NCBI GenBank assembly: GCA_946002345.1
Contig: CAMFZA010000005.1
Span: 1-18,668, forward strand
From: an uncultured Phascolarctobacterium sp.
Lineage (GTDB): Bacteria; Bacillota; Negativicutes; Acidaminococcales; Acidaminococcaceae
Length of the DNA: 18,668 nt
Direction: 5' to 3'
This document shows, piece after piece, positions 1 through 5,761 of the stretch; position 1 is the stretch's first letter, and every line of letters starts with the position of its first letter. The notes beneath the pieces were generated by a model. It did not search any database. It was not told where the DNA came from and worked only from the letters and a program-made list of their open reading frames with translations. The translations under genes and the position numbers were made by a program.

Positions 1-215
1 GATAAATTCTCCTTGGTGGAGCAAATCTCTGCCGCTGGCAAAAATTGCAGCCCCCCCTCACGAGCCAAGCGTGCTGTCACCGCCACATTGGCCACGCTAT
101 CGGGATCAGTCACCGCCACGGCCCCTAAGCCAATTGCCAAGGCCTGCTCCACCAATTCCGGTGGCGTCCAGGTGCCGTCGGAGGCGGTGGTATGAATATG
201 CAAATCAGCTCGCAT
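1..215 (-). CDS. PHP-domain metal-dependent phosphoesterase, N-terminal part (runs off the window)
   Basis: The frame is open from the ATG at 215 to the window edge, giving 71 residues. The N-terminus carries PHP motif I (DLHIHTTASDG, H6 and H8), a motif II-like stretch (VTDPDS, residues 35-40) and the start of motif III (LPAAEIC, E63). This resembles the TrpH/YciV branch of PHP phosphoesterases, which hydrolyse nucleoside bisphosphates or short RNA ends, but the substrate cannot be read from this fragment. Motif II is normally T-D-H-D; here residue 38 is proline (codon 102-104), so a usual metal ligand is missing. The start overlaps the znuB stop region by 11 bases, suggesting translational coupling as the last visible gene of the zinc operon. 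The alternative is simply any PHP-family protein of unknown role. Confidence 0.8.
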   Translation of the reverse strand, partial: MRADLHIHTTASDGTWTPPELVEQALAIGLGAVAVTDPDSVANVAVTARLAREGGLQFLPAAEICSTKENL

Positions 216-1077
216 GCTCTTGCCCCTCTTCCTCACAAATATGGCAATGGCAATGCCCCGGCGCAGGCTGCTTAGCCTTGCGCTTGCTGCCAGCCAGACA
301 GCTTAGTAAAAAGAACATAGTACCCGTGAGCACAATAGTGCCGCCGGGCGCAAGATTTACGTAATAAGAAATAGTCAGGCCAAAAAATACTGTTACCAGA
401 CCATAGAGCATGCTCTGCATAATGGTACCGCGAAAGCTACGTGCCGTCTGTAAAGCGCAGGCCACAGGAATGACCATCATGGCCGATACCAAAAGCAAGC
501 CCACAATGCGCATGGATAACGCCACCGTCAAGGCGGTAAGCAGAGCCAAAAGCAGATTTAAGCGTTCCACAGGCAGGCCTGCTACCTTGGCTGATTTTTC
601 GTCAAAGGTCAAATATTGCAGGGGACGATAAAACAGCACCACAAACAGCACCGTGCAAAAGCCCAAGGCCGCCACAATCAGCAAATCCTTGCTGCTGACC
701 ATCATCAGGCTACCAAAAAGAATGCTGCCCAAATTGAAGCCGCCGTCCTTATTGAGTCCTGTAAAAATTACGGCTAAGCCCATGCCGCTATAAAAGAAAA
801 TAGCTAGCACCATGTCTGCAGCATCGCTCAATTTAGTGCGCACCTTTTCAATGGCTAAAGCACCCACAATGGTGGCCGCCGCAGCGCTAAGCACCGGGCT
901 AGCACCCCACAGGGCCCCTGCTGCTACACCGGCAAAGGCGATATGTCCCAGCCCATCACCAATCAGGGATTGGCGGCGCAGCACGAGAAAGCTGCCAATC
1001 AGAGGACAAATAACGGCCATAATCAGGCCTGCCAGCCAAGCGCGCTGCATAAATTCCATTTCTAACATTTCCAGCAT
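205..1077 (-). CDS. znuB: Zinc-type ABC transporter membrane permease (ABC-3 family)
   Basis: The 290-residue protein is strongly hydrophobic with about eight membrane segments, typical of the ABC-3 permeases that carry Zn or Mn across the inner membrane. Conserved family stretches include PLIGSFLVLRRQSLIGDGLGH near residues 25-45 (read as two blocks) and the RIVGLLLVSAMMVIPVA region in the second half. The first of four clustered ATG codons is chosen because AGAGG sits eight bases upstream of it. The gene begins 11 bases after the znuC stop. The C-terminal tail is unusual: after the last helix comes a lysine/arginine stretch and then an alternating His/Cys motif (HCHCHIC, residues 275-281) followed by acidic residues and one more His. 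That tail looks able to bind metal on the cytoplasmic side, though this is inference. Confidence 0.93.
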   Translation of the reverse strand: MLEMLEMEFMQRAWLAGLIMAVICPLIGSFLVLRRQSLIGDGLGHIAFAGVAAGALWGASPVLSAAAATIVGALAIEKVRTKLSDAADMVLAIFFYSGMGLAVIFTGLNKDGGFNLGSILFGSLMMVSSKDLLIVAALGFCTVLFVVLFYRPLQYLTFDEKSAKVAGLPVERLNLLLALLTALTVALSMRIVGLLLVSAMMVIPVACALQTARSFRGTIMQSMLYGLVTVFFGLTISYYVNLAPGGTIVLTGTMFFLLSCLAGSKRKAKQPAPGHCHCHICEEEGQEHAS

Positions 1078-1088
1078 ATTTCCGACCT

Positions 1089-1811
1089 CTATCTATAAAA
1101 ATAACCATGCTTGTGATGATGCTGCAGGGCTTCATGCACATCGCCTCTAAAGCAAATACCGTGGTCAATACAGAGCGCACTTTTGGCAGCATCCGCCGCC
1201 AGCTCCAAATCATGGGAAATCATGACAATGGTCACATTCTGCTCCCGATTGATTTGCTTGAGCATGGCATAAAGTGCCACCTTGGAGGCGGTGTCAATGC
1301 CTGTAGCCGGCTCGTCCAAAAGCAAAATTTTCGGGCTGTGCACCATGGCCCGAGCCAAAAAGACCCGCTGCTGCTGCCCGCCGCTAAGCTCGCCAATCTT
1401 GCGCTGGCGCAGGCTAGTCAGCTGAAAATCCAGCAGCGCCTTTTCCACAGCGCGCTTTTCGCTATGACCATAGCGATGCCACAGCTTGCCCGGCTGCAGC
1501 AGCCCTAGGGCCACTACCTCCTCCACGCTGATGGGAAACTCCCGCTGCATTTTCATGGGATTTTGTGCCACATAGCCAATTTTTTGCCACTCCCTGAACT
1601 GCTCCAGAGGCTTGCCATAGTAGTAAATTTCGCCCACTGTGGGGGGCATAGCATGAGCCAGCATCTTCAAAAGGGTACTTTTGCCGGCACCATTAGCACC
1701 AATGACGGCTACAAAATCACCTTCAGCAATATCCAAATTTAGTTTGTGAAAGACCCAGCCATCGCCATAATCGAAGCCCAAGCCCCGCACCATAATAATA
1801 TTATTTTCCAT
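1089..1811 (-). CDS. znuC: Zinc-type ABC transporter ATP-binding protein
   Basis: This is a complete ABC ATPase of 240 residues that would power the ZnuB permease. Visible motifs are Walker A (GANGAGKST, 38-46), Q-loop Q83, signature LSGGQ (142-146), Walker B (ILLLDEP, 162-168) and the switch His200. The start ATG has AAGGA six bases upstream and lies nine bases after the znuA stop, so the three genes form one transcript in the order znuA-znuC-znuB. The C-terminus ends in a His-rich stretch (HHHKHG, residues 231-236), echoing the His/Cys tail of the permease. The stop codon is TAG, which matters for interpreting the amber codon in hemD. Manganese transport remains possible, but the partner binding protein points to zinc. 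Confidence 0.93.
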   Translation of the reverse strand: MENNIIMVRGLGFDYGDGWVFHKLNLDIAEGDFVAVIGANGAGKSTLLKMLAHAMPPTVGEIYYYGKPLEQFREWQKIGYVAQNPMKMQREFPISVEEVVALGLLQPGKLWHRYGHSEKRAVEKALLDFQLTSLRQRKIGELSGGQQQRVFLARAMVHSPKILLLDEPATGIDTASKVALYAMLKQINREQNVTIVMISHDLELAADAAKSALCIDHGICFRGDVHEALQHHHKHGYFYR

Positions 1812-1820
1812 GGTAAATCC

Positions 1821-2714
1821 TTATTCGTTCAATGCCTTTTGCAGATTGGCAATATTCTGCTCCATGAGTTTGAGGTAATCAAGACCCTGCTTGCGGCCTT
1901 CCTCGTCCAAGCCCTCAAGGGGGTCCAGCACTGCAGTTTGGGCGCCCGTTTCCTGAGCTACCAGCTTGGCAATTTTCGGGTCCGTCAAGGTTTCGAAGAA
2001 CACATAACGCACCTTTTCTTTTTTCACAGTGTTAATCAAACGCTGCAAATCGCCGGGAGTGGGCTCTGCCTCCGCAGAAATCCCCGCCACGCTAAGCTGG
2101 CGCAGGCCATAATCCTCTGCCAAATGGCCAAAGGCCGCATGAGCAGTTACAAAAACCTTTTTGGGTGCTTTTTGGGCTACCTCTGTCAATTGTTTATCTA
2201 ATTGCTCTAGCTTGGCAATATAAGTTCTACTATTGGCCTTATATTCGTCCACATGCTTAGCATCTGCCTCACACAAGGCTTCAGTAATGCGCTGCACCTC
2301 AATAACAGCCTTTTTGGGGCTTACCCAAACGTGGGGGTCCTGCTTGCCACCTCTAGCAAACAGTGCACGCCCTGCCTCCACAGGGACAATTTTGCGTTCA
2401 CTTAAGGCCTCCAAGGCCTGCTCTGCCCAAGGCTCCACCAAGCCGTTATAAACAAATACCTGTGCTCGTCCCAAGCGGGTTAAATCCTTGGGGGACGGCT
2501 CCCAATCATGGGGCTCGGCGCCGTCAGGCACCAGCGTAGTCACCTGCACATTTTTGCCTCCCACAGCCTGCACAAATTCAGCCATGGGATAAAAGCTGGC
2601 CGCCACCTGCAGCTTACTTTTGTCAGCACCCTGTGAACCGCCACAGCCTGCAATGATATTCATTGTTATAAGTAGCAATAAAAGTAAAGCTTTCATAGTC
2701 ATAGAATATTTCAT
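1821..2714 (-). CDS. znuA: Zinc-binding lipoprotein of ABC transporter (cluster 9 solute-binding protein)
   Basis: The 297-residue protein starts with a lipoprotein signal peptide ending in the lipobox IAGC (Cys24), so it should be anchored on the outer face of the inner membrane. Metal-ligand candidates of the ZnuA/TroA fold are H69 (GAEPHDWEPS), H128 (DPHVW), H192 (TAHAAFGH) and D264 (LDPL). The third ligand is His rather than the Glu of Mn-binding PsaA/MntC proteins, which favours zinc. The long His-rich loop of enterobacterial ZnuA, normally just before the second His, is absent; His-rich segments instead occur on ZnuB and ZnuC. An AAAGGGG Shine-Dalgarno stretch lies close to the first ATG. 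ATG codons 5 and 7 are alternative starts, but the first keeps the usual charged n-region. Confidence 0.92.
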   Translation of the reverse strand: MKYSMTMKALLLLLLITMNIIAGCGGSQGADKSKLQVAASFYPMAEFVQAVGGKNVQVTTLVPDGAEPHDWEPSPKDLTRLGRAQVFVYNGLVEPWAEQALEALSERKIVPVEAGRALFARGGKQDPHVWVSPKKAVIEVQRITEALCEADAKHVDEYKANSRTYIAKLEQLDKQLTEVAQKAPKKVFVTAHAAFGHLAEDYGLRQLSVAGISAEAEPTPGDLQRLINTVKKEKVRYVFFETLTDPKIAKLVAQETGAQTAVLDPLEGLDEEGRKQGLDYLKLMEQNIANLQKALNE

Positions 2715-2762
2715 AACCCCTTTCTTGTCAATATTAAAGAAGCTAAATTACCTCTATTTTAT

Positions 2763-2792
2763 ATTATAACACGAAAAAGGCTGCCAGTACAA
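2763..2792 (-). promoter_or_regulatory. Candidate promoter of znuA operon
   Basis: On the minus strand TTGTAC (2787-2792) and a perfect TATAAT (2763-2768) are separated by 18 bases, about 50 bases before the znuA start. The -35 falls inside the hairpin of the hsp20 terminator. No convincing Zur or MntR palindrome was seen between it and the gene, so metal control is expected from the function but not shown. Confidence 0.5.
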
Positions 2793-2805
2793 ACTGACAG
2801 CCTTT
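2774..2805 (-). terminator. Rho-independent terminator of hsp20
   Basis: GGCTGCCAGT (2779-2788) pairs with ACTGACAGCC (2793-2802) around an ACAA loop with one internal mismatch, extended by A/T pairs. On the minus strand it is followed by TTTTT. It lies 53 bases beyond the hsp20 stop codon. Confidence 0.8.
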
Positions 2806-2858
2806 CGGTAAAGGAAGGGGTGAGTATAAAAAGCTACTACAGGGATGTATTAAAGTAC

Positions 2859-3308
2859 TCAGCCTTCAATGGCGATGTACTTTTTGGCTTCCACAGCCTT
2901 GTGCTCAACCTTAGGAACGGTTACCTTAAGAATACCATCCTCGAATTTCGCTTTGATGTCCTCTTGTTTTACATCTTCGCCCACATAGAAGCTTCTTGCA
3001 CATTGACCTGCATAGCGCTCACGACGGATGTAAACGCCCTTGTCGTTCTTTTCGTCCTTATCAACGCCTTTAGCAGCACTGATGGTCAAATAACCATTTT
3101 CCAATTTGGCGCTAACGTCTTCTTTTTTGAAGCCCGGCAGGTCGATATCCATTTCGTAAGCTGCTTCTAATTCTTTAATATCGGTCTTCATAATGTTCTG
3201 AGCATGTTTGCCATAGAGGGGATTACGGCGACCAAAGAATTCTTTTTCAAAGGGATAATCCATCAAATCATCAAATAAGCTTTCACCAAATACACTAGGC
3301 ATCATCAT
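2859..3308 (-). CDS. hsp20: Hsp20/alpha-crystallin family small heat-shock protein
   Basis: This 149-residue protein is a small heat-shock chaperone that would hold unfolding proteins in the cytoplasm as an oligomer, without ATP. An N-terminal arm (1-40, rich in Phe) precedes an alpha-crystallin domain (about 40-135) with DLPGF (56-60) and the conserved late strand DGILKVTVPK (124-133). The C-terminal IxI anchor is I145-A-I147, the segment that docks between dimers. Length is normal for the family. Three ATG codons lie in a row; the first has GGAGG eight bases upstream. The gene is monocistronic, with its own terminator and a CIRCE-overlapped promoter, so it is probably repressed by HrcA and induced by heat. 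Confidence 0.95.
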   Translation of the reverse strand: MMMPSVFGESLFDDLMDYPFEKEFFGRRNPLYGKHAQNIMKTDIKELEAAYEMDIDLPGFKKEDVSAKLENGYLTISAAKGVDKDEKNDKGVYIRRERYAGQCARSFYVGEDVKQEDIKAKFEDGILKVTVPKVEHKAVEAKKYIAIEG

Positions 3309-3437
3309 AAGTCATTCCTCCAATTTTTAACGCTTGTAGTCTGCATTTTCATGTTGATGCTGCAAGTATGAATTTGATTATTAACTCGGAATTGAGTTGC
3401 TTACTCGTTTCAGTAGCTCTTTTCTTTTGTTGATTAT

Positions 3438-3466
3438 GTTATACCACCATTTGTTAGCACTGTCAA
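3438..3466 (-). promoter_or_regulatory. hsp20 promoter, SigA-type
   Basis: On the minus strand TTGACA (3461-3466) and TATAAC (3438-3443) are separated by exactly 17 bases. The predicted transcript start leaves a leader of roughly 120 bases before the ATG at 3308. The -35 hexamer lies within the CIRCE element. Confidence 0.8.
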
Positions 3467-3480
3467 TAGGTGAGTGCTAA
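3454..3480. promoter_or_regulatory. CIRCE operator (HrcA binding site)
   Basis: The arms TTAGCACTG (3454-3462) and GAGTGCTAA (3472-3480) flank a nine-base spacer. This matches the CIRCE consensus TTAGCACTC-N9-GAGTGCTAA at 17 of 18 arm positions. CIRCE is the known operator of the heat-shock repressor HrcA, usually in front of groE and dnaK. Here it covers the -35 of hsp20, so HrcA binding should block polymerase. Confidence 0.93.
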
Positions 3481-3655
3481 TTTTCGCAGGATTTCACACA
3501 ATTAACATATATTTTGTTTAATCTAATAAAAAGCAATGAGAAATACAACAATTTGCAAAGCTACGAGAGAATATTACTGCTTACTTATTACTAAATTGTG
3601 GGTTGATGATTAGTTTATGTGATATCGCTCAAAGGTATACGATTTAAGCTTCCAA

Positions 3656-3886
3656 GGTTTTAATAAAACATCTGAAATTACGCAATTAGTAATCTTCGCT
3701 CACGTCGAATTTTTACGCTCATTTCGTGGGGTACAATAAGGTTCCTGCGGGGTACTATTTGTCTCGCAAAAAGCTGTACGTACTCGAACCCTTGGAACCA
3801 TTGTACCAGCCACTCATTCGCTAAAATTCTCAATGTTCGCTTCAGATTAGCTAATTGCTCAATTCCTTATTCATGTATCTAAAACC
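3656..3886. repeat. Long imperfect inverted repeat (hairpin-forming)
   Basis: Matching blocks occur in the same order on both arms: GGTTTTA (3656-3662) with TAAAACC (3880-3886), GCAATTAG (3682-3689) with CTAATTGC (3851-3858), GAATTTT (3707-3713) with its complement near 3823-3829, GGTACAAT (3730-3737) with ATTGTACC (3800-3807), and GGTTCC (3740-3745) with GGAACC (3794-3799). Weaker similarity continues outward to about 3615 and 3935. The arms differ by small insertions, as expected for an old inverted duplication or a structured RNA. Confidence 0.6.
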
Positions 3887-4005
3887 CTCTGCTAGCACGC
3901 TAAAGTTTCTCTTACACCGCGAAGCGACCATATGGTAAAGCATTTTTTGCCAAGCTTTTTTGTGCGAGCACATTGTACCCCTTGAGGGTAAAAAAGCGGA
4001 GCGAT

Positions 4006-4061
4006 CCAGCATGCAATGCTGGTGGGTTTCTTGGCACTTCTTTGCCCACACAAAGAAGTGC
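4006..4061. repeat. Two short perfect palindromes
   Basis: CCAGCAT-GCA-ATGCTGG (4006-4022) and GCACTTCTTTG-CCCACA-CAAAGAAGTGC (4034-4061) are perfect hairpins near the right end of the candidate element. Neither is followed by a T tract long enough for a terminator. Confidence 0.7.
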
Positions 4062-4093
4062 AAGTAACGAAATAGTAAACAACCCACAATTCA

Positions 4094-4122
4094 TTGCACT
4101 CTCGCAAATTCTATACTATAAT
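4094..4122 (+). promoter_or_regulatory. Promoter of the nicotinamidase-like gene
   Basis: TTGCAC (4094-4099) and a perfect TATAAT (4117-4122) are separated by 17 bases, starting just three bases outside the right inverted repeat of the candidate element. The ATG follows about 40 bases downstream. Confidence 0.7.
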
Positions 4123-4163
4123 AATGACACAAACCCCATCAAAAACAGAAAGAAGGTCATCCC

Positions 4164-4802
4164 ATGCAGTTACCTGATAAAAAATACATTGCCTCCTTTG
4201 ACATCGACGCGCAAAACACCTTTACTCCTGTGTGCCCCAATGAGCTACCCGTAGCCGAAGGTGACCAAATCGCCGACGAACTCAACGCTCAGGCCAAATT
4301 CGCCAGCCTGCGCCTAGGCTCTCGCGACGCTCACACCAGGGACGCCCTGTGGCTAAGCGATGCTGAGCACGCCCCCCTCTCTCCCATCGAGGGTCATCCT
4401 GATCTCGATGTACGTTGGCCTGCCCATGCTATCATCGGCACCAAGGGCTTCGATTTCATTGCCGGTCTAGACCCCAAGGCCTATGACTTCCAAATCTACA
4501 AGGGCATAGAGCCCGATAAGCATCCCTATGGTGCCTGCTACCATGATTTAAAAAACACTCTTTCTACAGGTGCCATCGAATATTTGCGCTGCCATGGCAT
4601 CACCACTGTTATTTGCGGTGGCTTAGCTACTGACTATTGCGTAAAAAATACTGTGCTGCAATTAAAAGCTGCCGGCTTCGATGTTATTCTCAACAAGTCT
4701 GCCTGCCGCGGTATTGCGCCAGACACCATTGCTGCTGCCATGGAAGAGATGGCCGCAGCAGGCGTCAAATTCATAGAATGCGCCGCTGAGCTGCAGGCGT
4801 AG
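4164..4802 (+). CDS. pncA: Nicotinamidase-like cysteine hydrolase (isochorismatase fold)
   Basis: The 212-residue protein would hydrolyse nicotinamide to nicotinate and ammonia for NAD salvage in the cytoplasm. The catalytic triad of the isochorismatase-like family is visible as D15 (DIDAQNTF), K113 (YKGIEPD) and C159 (GLATDYCVKNT). Metal-site residues typical of true nicotinamidases are also present: D55 and H57 (SRDAH) and H88 in a WPAH motif followed by a GT. These separate it from plain isochorismatases. The start ATG has AGAAGG seven bases upstream. The gene stands alone between its own promoter and a bidirectional terminator and ends in TAG. Other amides remain possible as substrates. 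Confidence 0.82.
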   Translation: MQLPDKKYIASFDIDAQNTFTPVCPNELPVAEGDQIADELNAQAKFASLRLGSRDAHTRDALWLSDAEHAPLSPIEGHPDLDVRWPAHAIIGTKGFDFIAGLDPKAYDFQIYKGIEPDKHPYGACYHDLKNTLSTGAIEYLRCHGITTVICGGLATDYCVKNTVLQLKAAGFDVILNKSACRGIAPDTIAAAMEEMAAAGVKFIECAAELQA

Positions 4803-4897
4803 TTTTTTACCAAATAATTCTTGACTATAATTCTTAAGTATGCTAATGTTTACTTACCAAAAGGTTGGTGTGGTGTGGGCACTTCTACACGCAAAGT

Positions 4898-4926
4898 AAA
4901 AACCCGGAGTGCCAGCTCCGGGTTTT
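4898..4926. terminator. Bidirectional Rho-independent terminator
   Basis: CCCGGAG (4903-4909) and CTCCGGG (4916-4922) form a perfect stem around TGCCAG, with AAAAA before and TTTT after. It sits between the convergent nicotinamidase-like gene and the short-chain dehydrogenase, so it can end both transcripts. Confidence 0.9.
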
Positions 4927-4969
4927 AATTTTATGGGTAACGAAACGTTACTCGAAAAGCATGTTCGTT

Positions 4970-5761
4970 TTACCCCGCTGTGATGCCTCCGTCCACGGTA
5001 ATGATGCTGCCGGTCATGAAGCTGTTGGCCGGCGCAGCCACGCCGCAAATGGCGTGGGCTATTTCTTCAGCGCGCCCAATGCGCCCCAAAGGATAAGCTG
5101 CCGCCATATCCGCCAGCGTGTAGCCACCATTGGCATCCACCAGCTGGCGTGCCAATAGCGGTGTATCCACATCTGCCGGACAGATGCAGTTCACCCGAAT
5201 GGCTGGCGCCAAATCCAGCGCCAAAGCCCTAGTGAGAGCCACCACTGCCCCCTTGGAGGCGCAGTACACAGGACAGCCATAATTGCCATTAACACCTGCG
5301 TCAGAGGCAATGTTCACAATGCTGCCACCCTCATACATCAGGGGCAAGCAGGCCTGCGTTAAAAGCAGTGTCCCCTTAACATTCGTATCCATCACCGTCC
5401 CATAATCCTGCTCCGTCATATTCTCCAAGCGCTGCTCTGCATATATGCCAGCGCTATTAATCAGGATATCAATGCGTGCCTGCTGCTTCTGCAGCAGGCT
5501 TTTTTCGTACTCGCTAATTTTAATCACAGCCTCTTTGCAGGAGCCTGCACTTGTAATATCACAAGGTACAAACACTACCTGTTGCCCAGTTTTTTCGGCC
5601 AGCTGGCGTACAGCTGCTTCACCTCTAGCAAGGCTGCGCCCTAAAATATACACTCTTGCACCGTCGCCGGCTAGCTTTGCGGCAGTAGCCAAGCCAATAC
5701 CAGATGTGCCACCACTAATTACAACCACCAAGTCCTTACAACCATAATTAAGCTTGTTCAT
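4970..5761 (-). CDS. Short-chain dehydrogenase/reductase (classical SDR)
   Basis: This 263-residue protein is a classical NAD(P)-dependent SDR oxidoreductase. It shows the cofactor loop SGGTSGIG (16-23), D68 (CDIT), the NSAG motif (102-105), N127 (NVKG), catalytic S153, Y166 and K170 (YCASK), and the late VDGG motif typical of FabG-like enzymes. The substrate is unknown. The ATG at 5761 is preferred over a TTG at 5782 because an AGAGGAAG stretch lies just before it. This start overlaps the sensor kinase stop by 14 bases, so the gene appears to be the third member of the two-component operon, an unusual partner whose link to signalling is not evident from sequence. Confidence 0.9.
   Translation of the reverse strand: MNKLNYGCKDLVVVISGGTSGIGLATAAKLAGDGARVYILGRSLARGEAAVRQLAEKTGQQVVFVPCDITSAGSCKEAVIKISEYEKSLLQKQQARIDILINSAGIYAEQRLENMTEQDYGTVMDTNVKGTLLLTQACLPLMYEGGSIVNIASDAGVNGNYGCPVYCASKGAVVALTRALALDLAPAIRVNCICPADVDTPLLARQLVDANGGYTLADMAAAYPLGRIGRAEEIAHAICGVAAPANSFMTGSIITVDGGITAG

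Larger units (their letters stand above)
3594..4091. mobile_element. Candidate non-coding MITE-like element with 12-bp terminal inverted repeats
   Basis: AATTGTGGGTTG (3594-3605) and CAACCCACAATT (4080-4091) are perfect reverse complements bounding 498 bases. If the outer AATT is a duplicated target, the terminal repeat proper is GTGGGTTG. The interior has no credible gene: short open frames on the minus strand (3851-4107) overlap one another and carry no ribosome site. The interior holds a long imperfect hairpin and several short palindromes. The bases between the CIRCE element and this element (3481-3593) are AT-rich and show nothing recognisable. No second copy exists in the window, so mobility is inference. 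Confidence 0.4.

Noticed and set aside
2715..2762. Zur or MntR operator upstream of znuA
   Set aside because: No palindrome close to the known consensus sequences could be found.
3309..3431. RNA thermometer in the hsp20 leader
   Set aside because: Only a five-base AUUCC/GGAAU pairing with the ribosome site was found, too weak to claim.
3851..4107. Three overlapping short open frames on the minus strand in the candidate element
   Set aside because: They occupy all three frames of the same palindromic DNA, lack ribosome sites and recognisable domains; they look like chance frames in repeat DNA.
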